Of a stretch of DNA of 64,000 bases, positions 34,101 through 47,165 are shown piece after piece. The position numbers and the translations under genes are program-made. Source of the stretch: Lagopus muta (lineage: Eukaryota > Chordata > Aves > Galliformes > Phasianidae); contig NC_064434.1 of assembly GCF_023343835.1 (NCBI RefSeq), forward strand, positions 5,375,505-5,439,504. The letters run 5' to 3'. Each line of letters starts with the position of its first letter. Positions within the stretch are counted from its first letter, which is position 1. The notes under the pieces were generated by a model. It did not search any database. It was not told the origin of the DNA and saw only the letters and a program-made list of their open reading frames with translations.

Positions 34101-35250
34101 TTTTCAGAACAGAAAGACTCCAAAAAATAAAGCAGTGTTGCAGGTAGAGAAAGAAGTAGGCTTGTTTCTTGTATTCCTGTGATGCAGATGTGAGCGAGGG
34201 GCTGTTTAAAAGCCAAACAAATCAACAGCTTGCTTACAAACGTGAAGTTCAGCTCTTGGTTGTGAATAGAGAGATACGTGTGCAGTCCCAGCCCTGCCTT
34301 GATTTGAAATGGTCTGAGAGTGGGTAAGTGCTGGTAATGTCACACACCTGACATCTGTGTTGTCTCTTGCATTCTGTCTTAGGGAAATAAGGGCCTGGGG
34401 AGGGCAAGGAGCTGCCAGCCCACAGCAAAGCAGTGCCCCATCTCAAGGTCTCACGGTGCTGTGCTGTGTTTCAATACAAAAATAAGAGGGGACTGTAATT
34501 TTTTTCACTAAAACTCTGCACTGGAGGCTGAAGAATGAAAGCTGACCATCTTTCTCTATCTTATTTTCCCTTTCCTGTTAACAAAGCTGGGCTGAATTAA
34601 AAAAAAAATAATAGAGAAAAGCCCTGAACTTTTCAGACCTTTAAATCAATTAAATTCATGCGTAGAGCGCACGAGGAATCTCGCAGCTCGGAATTCTTCT
34701 CTTTCTTCTCCATTCTTGTGAGCTCTGTGCTCACTGCCCTCTCCTCCCCCCAGAGCCCGCGCTCCGCTCTCCATCTCAGACTTTACATCCAGTTTCATCA
34801 ACAGACTTCAAAGGTCTCGAAGAAGTTGAGAGATGAGCGTATTACTGGAAGTGCCGCGCAGCGTTTGGCTTTGAAGTTCTTTTAAAAGGAGGGGAAGAAA
34901 AAAAAAAAGAAAAAAGAAAAAAAAAAAGGTCTGACTTAACCTGAAAAGGATTTTGACACGTGCTTGTGAGCGGTTATTTTAAATCGTGCTGGAAAAATTG
35001 TGCCTGAAAATAAACAACTCAGCAGAGCTCGACCTGTTGTGTGCTGGGCTGGGAGGCCTTGGGGCTGCTGATGTCTGGGGGATGAGCTGAGATTTGCAGC
35101 AGAGCTTTGCAGGATGAGTCCCCCAGGCTGCCTCTGTGTTCTGAGTTGTGCTCAGCAGAGGGCTGAAGCCCAGACACGTGTCTTGTGATGGTGGGAGATG
35201 CTGTAGTAGGATTTTAGGTGCTTTGGAAATATTTGTAGTAGAAACACTTA
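31130..35250. other. Single-copy presumed intron sequence
   Basis: No CR1 in 4 kb. A purine-rich A/G tract lies at 34895-34930 and a diverged tandem repeat at 32640-32795. No exon with convincing splice sites and coding character was found. Confidence 0.5.
32640..32795. repeat. Imperfect three-copy tandem repeat, 45-50-bp unit
   Basis: Three successive segments share GGGATCYC(T/C)TGGGG..AAATGGG.TGGGG-type wording. Copies are diverged. Confidence 0.5.
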
Positions 35251-35255
35251 TGATA

Positions 35256-35562
35256 AAGTCATAGAATGGCCTGGGTTGGAAGGGACCTCAAGGATCATGA
35301 AGCTCCAACCCCCTGCCACATGCAGGGCCACCAACCTCCACATTTCATAGCAGCCCAGGCTGCCCAGGGCCCCATCCAACCTGGCCTTGAACACCTCCAG
35401 GGATGGACGGGGCATCACAGCCTCTCTGGGCAGCTGTTCCAGCACCTCACCACTCTCATAGCAAAGAACTTCCCCCTGATGTCCGACCTCAATCTCCCCT
35501 CCCTCAACTTAAAGCCATTTCCCCTTGTCCTTCCATTATCTGCCCTTTCAAAGAGTTGAACC
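35256..35562 (-). mobile_element. CR1 fragment
   Basis: Antisense: TCATAGAATGGCCTGGGTTG through CTTGAACACCTCCAGGGATG to GCCCTTTCAAAGAGTTGA. Confidence 0.95.
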
Positions 35563-36081
35563 CAGTAGGTTGTACTGCATCCTTGTATGACTTGCATGTT
35601 CAAACTGAATAGTGAGGAGCTGTGTGCATAATGCTGCAAAGTGCCAAACTGGAGTGTTTCAGAGCTCAGCTTACTGCAAAGTTGAGCACGAAGTCCCAGT
35701 GTGCACTGGAGTGTAATCAGTGTGAAGCCTCATTTTCTGTGGTATGAAGAGTTAGACTTTCCTGGAATGGATTTGGTGTGTGAAATCTCTCCAAATGTCA
35801 TTTGAAGAACGCTGGTGTATGGAAGAAGTGAAGGATCAGGTGAAGCACCCTGTTCTGTGACTCACTGGTTAGGAATAAGGACTGGAACTGGCTTGGCAGC
35901 AAGCAGCTCCTCTCTTTTAAATTAAGGTTATGAGAATCCAGCATTTTAGAGCACACTTTGTGTTTATACTGTTTGCACGCCTTCTTTCCCAATCAGTGTC
36001 TTTCCCATCGTGGTGTCCATGCATTGTTTTTCCACAGAGGTCATTTTTAAGTGTTCTTTGTAAAATACTCACAGGTGAATG

Positions 36082-36238
36082 TAGTGTGGATGCCCCATCC
36101 CTGCAGGTATTCAAGGCCAGGCTGGATGTGGCTCTGGGCAGCCTGGGCTGCTGGTTGGTGACCCTGCACACAGCAAGGGGTTGGAACTGAATGAGCATCG
36201 TGGTCCTTTTCCATGCCATCCTGTGATTCTGTGATATG
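36082..36238 (+). mobile_element. CR1 3'-end fragment
   Basis: GATGCCCCATCCCTGCAGG, GCTGGATGTGGCTCTGGGCA, ATCCTGTGATTCTGTGA. Confidence 0.93.
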
Positions 36239-37490
36239 ATTCTGTGAACCTTTCCTGGCTGTGTGCAGCTGCCTTCTCAGATCCATACTTTGGTGCCATC
36301 AGAATGTGTTCTGTGTGGACGTCCCATGAGCACAGCTGGATCCCAGCACCGCTGACAGCTGATGAGTAGTTATGTCCTTAACCTTTAAAGCAGTTTACCC
36401 AAAGTTGACAGCGTTGGCATCAAGTTCTGTTTTTTGAAGATGCAGTGACGATAATCCCTTTGAAGGCCCAAAATAAATAGAAGAAAAGGCTTTAATGAAT
36501 TCAGAAATGTCACTGAAAATGGCGCTTGGCTTGATTTTACACTTTTGTTGTTGTTGGAAGCAGAAACAATATTGTATATATATAGCTTGCTGTATGGAAA
36601 AAAACTATGGGAAAAAGGTGATTTGATTAGTTTATTTTTCATATTCAGTAAAAGCAAAGGAACTCCCTAAATTGTATTAATTAGATCTGTCATGTGGCAC
36701 GATGCGATGATTTCATATGGTCCTCTTGTTCTTCTGTGGATGAAGTATGTTTAAACAAGTAATACAGCAAATAAAACCCAACAAACCCACAATACAAAGA
36801 ACCTCAATTTGCTTTTGCAGACCAGACCCCAAACCTGGCAAGTGTCATTAAATCAAAAAACCATCTTGTTTGTAACACTGCACACCCTGAAGTTAGGAAA
36901 AACAGATGCAGCTGTAATTACAGTTTTGTAGCCACACAATATTTTTCCATAGATGCTCCTCACTGTATGGGTTGGACTGGCAAAGTGGAACGGATTAAGG
37001 TTGCACAGATGAGCCTAAATCTCTGACTCTATAATTTGTAGTGCTTGATTTTGCAACCTGCTTAATTTTCTTCTAATGTTTTTAGATGATAAGCTGCTTT
37101 CCACTGTTAATTTCTGATACGAGCATCGCATGTGCATTGGCTACATATGTAATGCCCCTGCAAGACAAAAATACACGATCCCCTTTTTTACTCCCATTTC
37201 TCAGGTGAATAAAACAGAACAGCAGAGATTGGATGATTTGCCCAAGGAGCAGGGTGTTTGTGAGAGGTAAATGACACTTGACAGGTTGTTCTCAAGTACC
37301 CAGAACGCTCAGCTACTCTGCTTGTGGATGTGAATTTATGAAACTGGGTGCAACTTTCCCAGAGCGTGCCAGCAGCCCTCAGGTCTGGCTCCAGCACTCC
37401 TGCTGACGGGTCTGGCGGCCCTCGCTCCTTGCAGCAGGGATTCCCAAACTGTGGCATGAGTGTGCTGGTTGGTGGTATGTGGCCTCTTCT

Positions 37491-37753
37491 CTGGGGTAAC
37501 AGTGATAGGACAAGAGGTGATGGCCTCAAGTTGTGCCAGGGGAGGTTCAGGTTGGAGATTAGGAAACATTTCTTCTCCAAAAGAGCAGTGATGCAGTGGC
37601 ACAGCTGCCCAGGGAGGTGGTGGGGTCACCAAACATGGAGATGTTCCAGAACTGTGGGGATGTGGCACTGAGGGATGTGAGCAGTATTGGTGGTAGGTGG
37701 ATGGCTGGACTTGGTGATCTAAAAAGTCCAATTTAATCATTCTATGATTCTAT
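37491..37753 (+). mobile_element. CR1 3'-end fragment
   Basis: GTAACAGTGATAGGACAAGA, CATTTCTTCTCCAAAAGAGC, tail AATCATTCTATGATTCTATA. Confidence 0.94.
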
Positions 37754-37950
37754 ACTAATGGGGCATTTGGTGATGTGAAGGTGTTAAATCCAGAGGCAAA
37801 GTAGGAGCACGAAAGTATTGTAGGACCCTTGGTGTAGATAAGCTCCCATTACAGAGCTGTAACGTCAGTGTCTGTGGAGATGGGATGTGTGTTCCTCAGG
37901 TGGGGTTGGGGCAGCACCAGGCTCCTTGTTTTGGGGTGTGGATTCTCAAA

Positions 37951-38390
37951 ATCCTAGGGTGGTTTGATTTGGAAGGGACCCTAAATTCCACCCAACCCTG
38001 TGCCCAAAGCCCCGTTCAACCTGGCCTTGGGCACTGCCACGGATGAGGCACCCACATTCTCTGGTCAGCAGTGCCTGTGCTTCCCTGCCCTCATTGCGAG
38101 CAATTTCTTCCTATCATCTAACCTAAACCCACCTTCTTTTAGTTTAAAGCCATCATGCTGTCACCACACTCCCTGACAAAGAGTCCCTGCTGGCCACATA
38201 AGGCTACAACGAGGTCTCCCCAGAGTCCATTGCTCTCACCATTGCTGCACCATTGCTCTCAGCCTGTCCCCTTAGGAGAGCTCTCCAACCTCTGAGCGTC
38301 TTCATGGCCTCCTGCTCCAACAGGTCCACATCCTTCTTGTGTTGGGGCCCCAGAGCTGAGCACCCCTTAGTGTGGGGAGCAAGATGGCTG
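37951..38390 (-). mobile_element. CR1 fragment, older subfamily, extended 5'
   Basis: Antisense: AATCCTAGGGTGGTTTGATT, AACCTGGCCTTGGGCACTGC, then ACGAGGTCTCCCCAGAG and CTTCTTGTGTTGGGGCCCC from the ORF2 3' end. Confidence 0.9.
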
Positions 38391-38414
38391 AATCTGGCAG
38401 GGGAAGCTGAGTGA

Positions 38415-38430
38415 GTGTGTGTGTGTGTGT
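38415..38430. repeat. (GT)8 microsatellite
   Basis: Eight uninterrupted GT units just beyond a CR1 fragment. Confidence 0.9.
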
Positions 38431-38434
38431 GCAC

Positions 38435-41400
38435 TGCTGAAGAAAAAGCAGAAGCAAACTGCAGCTGCTGGCCTCCCAAACCCATCCACTTTCATTTCCA
38501 AATTCTGAGCAGCCCTGCTGGTCCCTGTGCTTGTTGACTCACTGGTAGGTGTGCGTGGTGCTACGTGCGAGCAGAGCCGGATTCCTGCCTTCGGACTCTT
38601 GCCACAGAATGTGTGATTACAGAGATACCACGGGCTTCTTGAAAACAGCATTAAATAACTCCTGAAGGCTTTTTAAGGAGGTATTTTAAAAACAAGAAGC
38701 GTGCTTGGACTCTTGTATTTCCTTTGGATGCTGGAAAATACCTATGCTGGGTAATTTATACGGCCCGTGTGCAACTGGCAGGCTGGAAATAAACTTTCTG
38801 GGGTTTGTAAAAACAGTTTAAACAAATCTGCTTAAACAAGATTGAAGTTTCATTGCAGAGATTTGGAGAGCAAGGGGAAAACGCACAGCACAGCCATCAA
38901 AAATTAAAACCACCAAAAAAACAAAGCATACTTGCCTGGAAATATTTTCCTTCTGTAGTGCCCATTGGTTTGCTGCCCAGAGAAACTGATACTGAAAGTG
39001 CTGGAGGGTGCTGTAGTTGGGTGTCTTGCAGAATGGCCAGCAACACTGCACCACTACATCTGCTCCTTGAGTTGTCTTGCTGCTAATTTGGGCTCCTTTG
39101 AGGACTCCTGCTTGCTGAAACCAAGCCCAGGGGCTGCCAGGGCTTTTGCAGAGTGTAAACCATGGGGTAGGAGGGGATTGCCGTGTGGCAGCTTGGCACA
39201 GGCTTGTCCTACTGAGTTTGGAGCTCTGGCATTTGACTCCGCGTTCAGCTTTTGGGTTAAGTCTTCTAATCCAGTGCAGCTAGATGACTTCAATTTGTTT
39301 GCAAAGAGATTCCTTCTGATGGGCCTTCCAGAGTGTGAGGCATGGGAAACCACCGCTACTCGAAGACAGAGGAGCTGAGTTTGCTTCAAGCTGTTCAAAT
39401 GCCATCAGTTCGGAGATAAGCGCGTATTTTACATCCTGATCAGTGAGTTATAATGAGATTTAGAGCACTAAATGAGTTCTCGGCTAACCCACAGAATGAT
39501 GCATGTGGCTCAGCACAGAGCTATTGTTCTCATCAGCCCTCGCTGGTGAAATAACACAGGGAATTGTGATATGCTGCAGCCTGGATTTAATCAGCAAGTA
39601 GCTTCCACCTTCAGGAGATGACTTAAGTAGATAGAAGGCGTTTCTCAACGTTGGCAAAAACTTCTGCGTAAGGAAAGTAGTCCCAGCCATTCCCAGCAAT
39701 GAAAAAGGGCTATCTGGAGCTTCAGCCACGTGAGCAGGCTGTAGGATTAAGTGTTCTCTGTTGTGACGGGTGGAAGTCATGTCTCCCAAGTGCTGTTCTG
39801 TTTCTCCATTAGAAGGAGATAAGAACCTGTACAGGGAAGGGTTGTGCTGGCCAGCAGAGGCATGGCAGGACGGGTCCTGTGGGAAGAAGGTGGTTTGTAC
39901 AGGAACACTGCTCGGAGCCCAGCTGTTGGGTGCTGCAATGGAAACCTCTACTGTTTGGATTCCAACCCAAATGTGCCTGCAGTCAAGGCTTTGAATTCTT
40001 CATCGTGTTTTTGCAGAGGTTCCTGGAATGGCCCAAGTGCTCTTCAGCTCTCAGGCCGTGTTCCACTGGTTCCTGACCTTCTTACAAGTAGGTCTTGAGG
40101 GCAATATGTGATGGAGGTGGGATGAAACAGAACTGCAGCCAGGGGAGGCACAGTGATGCTTTCCAAGGGGGTAGTAGATCTCTTTAGTAGAAAGGCCTGG
40201 AATTAGTATGGCACAGCCTGCTTGTCAGCCTCTGCTCTTCCTACCCTACCTGTTCCGCAGCAGATTGTCAGCATTGGAGATGGTCTTTTTCCTCCTCTGC
40301 AACCCATTCTGTTTCCAGAAATGGCTTCTTCCCCTCCCTCCTCCCCCCCCAGCACTGAAACCCAGCTTTGTTTATTCCAGCCTCATTTCCTACTTGCTGT
40401 GTAAGGCTACCACGTCTTCAGTTCAAGGTCCCTGTAAACATCATGAATAGTCTTATGTCTGCGAGCTGTTTGAATACATCACAAGTTTTGTATACCTGGC
40501 CATTTTGAACCTCCTCCTCATTAAAAAAGAAATAAAAGCCTCTGAAATGACCCATTAGAATTCTCAGGTGGGAGAAAATTAGCATGGGGGGAGTCTCAGA
40601 GATGTGGCAGTCCAATGCACAGGCATGGATTTGCTAAAGAAACACAGCTAGGTGGGTGGAAATCATGGAATATTGCTGTCTGCAGAACAATTCATTCTCC
40701 TTTGTTTTTTTTCTCTTTTTGTCTCCCAGCTGGATAAAGCTCAGACCTAATTTTTAGTACCTATTTCAGCCATTTACGCTGTGCAATGGTAAAAGGATCA
40801 TTAGAACATGATCTGCTAAGAGTGCAGGAGGGTTTGCATTGAGCTGCTTGTGTTCCCACTGAGGATGCGCTGCCACATTTTGTGTCTCATTGGTCTGGGG
40901 TGGCTCGAAACCTTTTGGCCTATGAAGCGATTCACTTGTTAGTTTTTGATAGAAGAGTCACAAAGGACAAGTGTTTGGCTCCCCTGTATCAAGGATTAAT
41001 TAGCCGATTGCAAAGCGCTTTGAGCATAAGTCATGTCACTTAACACCAAGTCCTCTTTAAAGGGAGAAGAGCTGGAGCTGCCTCTCCTTCTGCCCTCACC
41101 AACCAAGACTTGGACAGATGACTTCTCACAGTGAGTGCATCCTCCTGAAGGGTTTCCTTCCACCCGAGGACTGCAATTCTCCCTGAAAATCCAACACTCC
41201 TTAGAGCAAAGGAGAAAGCCTTTATAAAGTAGCGTGGTACTCTTGCTTTGGAATCACACCTACTCCTGCTGTGCTTCTGAGATAGACTTGAAAAGGCATC
41301 TCTGCTTGCATTATTGGTTAACCCAAATAAACGTTTAGGAAGTAATAGCAGTAATTAGTATTTATAATGAGGTAGTAACATGCAACCTGAATTAGCCCAA

Positions 41401-44350
41401 GCTCCTATTGTGCCTGAAACGAAAAAAGCTGCATAGGGAGGGACAGCGGTGACTCAAGTGCGTTTGTCACTTCTCCAGTCTAAATCCACTGTCACTGATA
41501 CTCAGGACACTCTTTTAGTCATGTCAGCATAGTATTTAATAATACACCCTGTCTGCTTTTTCCTTACCTCGATCCCCATTGGGTTGAGATAGCCAAACTG
41601 TGCTCACAGCTGCCTTTACATTCAAATAGTCCTTGTTGCCAGGAGCGGTGTGCATAGAAATGTCACGTAAGAACATCTGGGCTGTGGTCTTGCTTACTGC
41701 TAAAATGCTTGGGATGAAGGGTTCCAGACTGAAATTGTATCAGCAGTTTTCATAGGCATGAAGTGTTGGGATAAATATTTGAGTTAACTATCTTGTGTAT
41801 ACTTGCAGTTAAAAAAAAAAAAAAAGAAATAGGAAAAATCAACGCTCCTAAAATGAAGGGTTTTTTTGTTTTTGTTTTAAAGAAAGATGACAGAAAACCC
41901 CTTTTTTCTCTAATACATTTTTTTTTACACTCTTCTTTTTCAGTTCAGGTTGCACTCTGCTGTTTGTTAGTGCAGCTAAAGTTTGGATAGAGGTCTTTGT
42001 AGAGCCATAGAGAGACGGTTCTTATGCAGCCACGATGGTGTACCAGAAGCTTGGAGGATATAATATTTCAGTATTCAGCCCTTTGTTATGAAAATGGCTT
42101 TGGGCAGGCTGTCTGCGTTCCACAGTGGACCCTTGGCAATGTCAGTTGTGCCACATCACTGTAAAATATGGCTTTTGTGTTGGTGTTTTTATGGGATGCA
42201 TTCAGTTACTGCTTAGCCACTTCTTTAATGCGTGCTGCGTAAGTAGCGTGAAGTACTTTAACAGTCAACTTGAGCATTATTAACTATTTTTTATGTAAGC
42301 CTAATTTATTGAAGCTGATGCTGTCTGTTAACCATCCATCCGCTGTCCCAGATGAGTCATTTGTGTTCACTGCACAGAGCTCGGAGCGTTCAAGAACATA
42401 TGTAAAAAAGCATTGCCTAAATAACATTGCTGCCTTTGCAGACATCCCCTCCTGGGTACCCAGAACACAGCGGTGCAGTTCTGCATTGGTTGTGCTGCAG
42501 CAGGGCACCCAACAGAGCAGGGCAGCATGGAACTTGAGCGCTGCTGCACAGCTGCTCTGTTGTTTCTTCTGTCCAAACCAACTTTGGAGGCAGAAGATTC
42601 ACCCATCACGTCTAAAAATATATTTTTTTTTCTTTAAAAGCCAAATTCATGAGGGAAGATGGTAGGATGGATGTGTTTAGTCCATTTAAGTCTGGTTGTT
42701 TCCTAAGAATTGGAAGTCAGGCTATCTGCACAAGTGAGACGATGACTGAGCTGTGCTGGGCTTTTTATCGCAGAACAGTTCTCCTGTTCCAAAGGAAGAG
42801 AGTTTTTCCTGATTTGCTGAACTGGCCTCGCTCGAGATCCTAGAGGATGTTTATCATAGAATCAAAGAAAAGCCTGGGTTGCAAAGGCCCACAGTGCAGC
42901 TTATATTCACTGGTCACTTAGCTGACCTCGAGATGCAGCAAGCATACCCAGGTGTCCCATTTATAGGTTTTTTTTTGCTTTAATGGATGACTGCTGCTTA
43001 ACAAGCAGAGCTCGGTGTCCAGGGCTTGTCCTACAGTGAAACAGACCATCACAGTCCCCATCTCAGGGCCTTACTGTATCCTTGGCACTATGTGTTGAGG
43101 AAATAAGCAGTGTGGGATGGGATGCTCCCTCCTGCCAACCTGGAAGACCTCGGTTTGGATTGTGGCATCACACAGCAGTTCCCAAAGGAATGACTGCTGT
43201 GTGCCGTGCAGTTGGATGGGCTGCTCCATTGCTCCCCATGGTTTGTCAGTGCTGGTGTAAATGCCTTCATAAAACCCTCGTGTAATCCTCTTAGTCAAGC
43301 TAAAAATATGCAGGGCTTTATTTTTGTGTTTATGAAGATTTTATCCTGGGCAAGGTTGTGTTTGCTTCCAATAGATGCACGTGGTATCCATCTGTTTGGA
43401 TTTTGTTATTGTTTTGGCAACATTTGTGTAGGGTATTATGCCCTATCAAGATCTCTGGAATCGACTGTAATTCCTGCTTGAAATGGTTTAAATGACGTTT
43501 CTGCTCCAAATTTAATGGCTGTGCATACATTATATAAAGGCTGCTAAAATGTATTTCATGTTTGGTATCGTGCTGAGATCGTGGCCCCGATGGTTTAGAC
43601 TGGGGGATGGCGCTGAGCTCAGTGTGCAGCCAACAGGTTGGGGAATCTCAATCTGAAAGCAATGGGGAAGCTTCCCAATGGACTACAAAAGATGTCAGCA
43701 CCTGTCCCTATGTGTTCCCACGCTGATGAAGCCATGACTTGAGTTTTTGGGGTCTAGTGCAATAGAAGCTTCAGTTGTTGTGTCTGATGTGTGTGGGGTT
43801 CCTTGTTTCCTGTACACCTTGATCTTAGCCCTTCACTTGGCATGATGTGGCAGTGCTGCTGCTTATAGCCTCTGTGTGAGATGGTGAGGAACCTGCTCTA
43901 CAAACTGGGATAGGCAAATACCAAAAACTGAACAGGGCTGTATCAGAAAGCTTTCTTTTTTTTTTTTTTTGAGTCTTTATCACAGATGTGTTTTCAATGG
44001 CACGAGTCGCTTTGAGTTTTGTCCATTTCCCCTTATCGCAGCACATGCATTTCCAGGAGAATATTTGTTTTTACTGATTTCTCTTAATACAGAAAGAAAA
44101 TTCCAACTCTTTGTATCTCAAGGACATTTCCAAGATAAAAAGCTGTGATAAGCTTTCCATCAGAAAAACCTTCTGGCTGAGAGTCCCTGAAGCCAAAATA
44201 TGTAGGAGGTGGGTTTAGGGGTGCAGCTTCAGTTCTGAGAGCTCAGCTGGTTGGGCTTCATCACATCTGTGCACTTCTTGTGTTTCTTAAGGAGTTATGT
44301 CAGAAAGGGGGCTGCAGTGGGTTACTGGAAGGCAGATTTTTAATATCCAT
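38435..44350. other. Long single-copy presumed intron stretch
   Basis: Almost 6 kb nearly free of repeats (one 48-base CR1 scrap at 42855). AT-rich segments such as 41320-41400 and 42250-42310 have no ORF. No exon or RNA gene recognised. Confidence 0.5.
42855..42902 (-). mobile_element. Very short CR1 tail fragment
   Basis: CATAGAATCAAAGAAAAGCC then TGGGTTGCAAAGGCCCACAG, as in the antisense young subfamily. Confidence 0.7.
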
Positions 44351-44351
44351 C

Positions 44352-44478
44352 ATCCTTGTCTAAGGCCAGTTTGGATGGGGCCCTGGGCAACCTGATGTAG
44401 TGGTTGGCAGCCCTGCCCACAGCTGGAGGTTGGAATGAGGTGATCTTTGAGGCCCCATCCAACCCAAAGCATTCTGTC
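44352..44478 (+). mobile_element. CR1 3'-end fragment
   Basis: AAGGCCAGTTTGGATGGGGC, CCCTGGGCAACCTGATGTAG, CCCATCCAACCCAAAGCATT. Confidence 0.88.
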
Positions 44479-45010
44479 TCATCTTTCAGTGGGAGGTGGG
44501 GGGCCGACAAGCAGTAAGTATCAGAATTAATTACTGGCATTGGTTGAAGTGTTGGGGTTTGAGTGTGGCCACATGGAACAGGTTTGTTTGCAGTCGGTCA
44601 AAGTCTATGTTCTGATTTTGTCAGAGGATGAGGGGGGCTTGATGAGAAAGGAAAAGGTCAGAAAACTTAGGATAGTCTCAAATATAGCTTTCCATACCCA
44701 TTCTCCATATAGGTTTTGTAAAACTGAATACAGTGAGTCTCCAGTAGCTGATTCAGGTGTTTCAACTTACTCTCATGCGTTGGAATCTCTCACGTAAGTG
44801 CTATGAATTTCTCAGCCTGCCGGATGCAGGCTTGGACCCGGTGAGCAGAGCTTCTTGCCCTGGCTTTTGAGGTGGCTGTGCTGGGTTGGGAGCACCCAGG
44901 AAAGGATCCCCTCCAGCTCCCCTGCCTTCCATTTTATGCCAGCAAGCTCATCTGAGCAGCTGAGGATCACAGATTACATCTAAATGGAGTGTTGGCTGTG
45001 CTGGTTTGAA

Positions 45011-45128
45011 TCAGAATCATAGAATGGCCCGGGTTCGAAGGGACCTTGAGGATCATGAATCTCCAACCCCCCTGCCACATGCAGGGACACCAACCTCCCC
45101 ATTTCATACTAGACCAGGCTGCCCAGGT
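45011..45128 (-). mobile_element. CR1 tail fragment
   Basis: Antisense: AGAATCATAGAATGGCCCGG, GGATCATGAATCTCCAACCC, CATACTAGACCAGGCTGCCC. Confidence 0.93.
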
Positions 45129-45620
45129 TTGCTTGCAGTCTTTCCAAAAGGAGAACAAAGTAGCTCATTCCAAGGCCACGTGCACAGCTCTGTGCTGTGG
45201 CTGCATCTCTCTCCCACAACTGGTGAGATCTGTTTGCACATGAGCACGCTTTCACCTTGCAGCTGGCCGCACGGAGCCAGCAGCACCTGCACGCAGCTGT
45301 CCTGACTCAACAGCTTTCTGCTTCTCCTGCAGGATCGTCCCTTTCCCCTGAAGGAGAGGTGGTGGAGTGATGCACAAGCTGGATGAGCACTGTGGGCATT
45401 AACTAGGTGCTCTGTACTCAATTAGCGTTCTCCTTTTCTTGCTTGCTCTTAAGAAAACAAATTCACTTGCTGAGGTGACAGACTAAAGGACTGCTTTTCA
45501 GGGTCTGAAGAAATGGGTTGACTTTTTTTTTTTATCAAAGAGTAATTAAAATGAGTTTCAAGTGCTCTCTCAGCTTAATTTTGAGCACTTAAATGTTTGT
45601 TGAGGATTGATTTATTTAAA

Positions 45621-45643
45621 AAATATACATATATATATATATA
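45621..45643. repeat. (TA)n tract
   Basis: ATATACATATATATATATAT with one interruption. Confidence 0.85.
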
Positions 45644-45885
45644 GCAGGGATATACTTACAAAGGGATGCAATGAACACTCTGAATTTAGGCAATTTTTCC
45701 TCTTCTGAAACTAAGATGAACTTCTTAGCTCCCGCTGATGTTTGTGTGGTTTAACCTCAGCCCGAGGCACTTGGTTTTCTGTTCCTTTTCCTTTTGGACT
45801 CTCTTTGCTTCTAATGCTCTTAATGCTATAACCAAGGTTTCTGGGCAGCCAACATTTAATGTAAGATAACCAATTCCTTACTTAG

Positions 45886-46065
45886 AAGTGAGGCACTGGC
45901 ACAGGTTGCCCAGAGGTATGGTGAATGCCCCAGCCCTGCAAACAGCCAGGGTCAGGCTGGGTGGGCTCTGATCACTGATGGAGCTGTGGGTGTCCCTGTT
46001 TGCTGCAGGGAGTGGGACAGATGGCCTTTAAGAGTCCCTTCCAACTCAAACGGCTCAATAATTCC
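45886..46065 (+). mobile_element. CR1 3'-end fragment
   Basis: GTGAGGCACTGGCACAGGTT, GATGGAGCTGTGGGTGTCCC, GAGTCCCTTCCAACTCAAAC. Confidence 0.9.
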
Positions 46066-47026
46066 ATGCTCCTGACCCTGTGTTTTTGCACAAGCTGCCC
46101 TGTTGCTAACTACACTGTAGGAATAGGATAAAGAATGGTCTCAGAGACTCATTGGAGCAGATTATTTTGGCTTCCCTTGCACTGCTGCTCTTCAGTGTTC
46201 TCCTCACAACTTGAGAAGTCCTCGCTTAGCTGAAGCCCCATTGGAAGCTGAAGGTTGTTAAAATGTTGTTGGGCACGATGGTTCCCAGCAATGAGTAGTG
46301 CCTGTTGCTCTTGTCTAGCTGTAAAACCTTGTAGCAAGAGCCAGTGGGTGAAGAAGAGACCAAAATTTGGGCAGCATGACCGCCTGGTTCCGGCTCCAGC
46401 ATGCAGGTTTTGTAACTGCCATGTCAGGAATGCTTCTTATCTATACTCTGTCTGCAGCCACATGCAAATTCTATTTCTTTAAAATGATTTAGAAAAAAAA
46501 AGCACACCAAAAACCATTGCAGTACAGCTACAGGCTGTTAGATTTGGTCCCCAGTACAATCTCAGCACAGGAGCACAATGTACTGATAAGCTCAGAAACT
46601 TCTGCAAGCAATGCTAAACGGTTTGAGAAGACTTCTGCAAAACTCAGAAGTGTTTTCTTTTTGAAAAGATAGCTGTCAGTTTAGGTTGATAAATACCTAA
46701 ACTCAGACTTTATTGCACATAAGCAGGAAAGAATCTGCAGTGGGATCTGGCAGTCTTGGAATACTTTGCTAAGCACCTCGGCTGCAGCAGGAATTGCTGA
46801 GTGCATGGGCTTGGTGGCTCGTGTTGTTTGCAGATGCTGTCCAGGGACCTGTGCTCTGTTCTTCCAGCTGTTCTCATTGTGGCATCGTGGTAAAGAAACC
46901 TCGGAGGTCCTGCATTGCCTTACTGTGCTCTGCTATAGTGGATTTGGGTGCAGGTTGTTTCTTTTGGTCTAGGCCCATTCATTTTTTAAATAACGTTTCA
47001 CAGGCATTCTATATATTTATATGGTA

Positions 47027-47131
47027 GAACCATGTAATGATGTGGGTTGGAAGGGACCTTTAAGATCATGTAGTTCCAACCCCCTGCTACAGGCAGGGAC
47101 ACCTCCCTCTGGACGAGGTTGCTCAAACCCA
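47027..47131 (-). mobile_element. CR1 tail fragment
   Basis: Antisense: GTGGGTTGGAAGGGACCTTT, GTTCCAACCCCCTGCTACAG, GAGGTTGCTCAAACCC. Confidence 0.9.
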
Positions 47132-47165
47132 TATATGTGTGTATACATATACACATATATATGTT
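47131..47165. repeat. Palindromic TA/TG-rich tract
   Basis: ATATATGTGTGTATACATAT and a mirrored ACACATATATAT half follow the end of a CR1 fragment, so the strand can fold on itself. Confidence 0.8.
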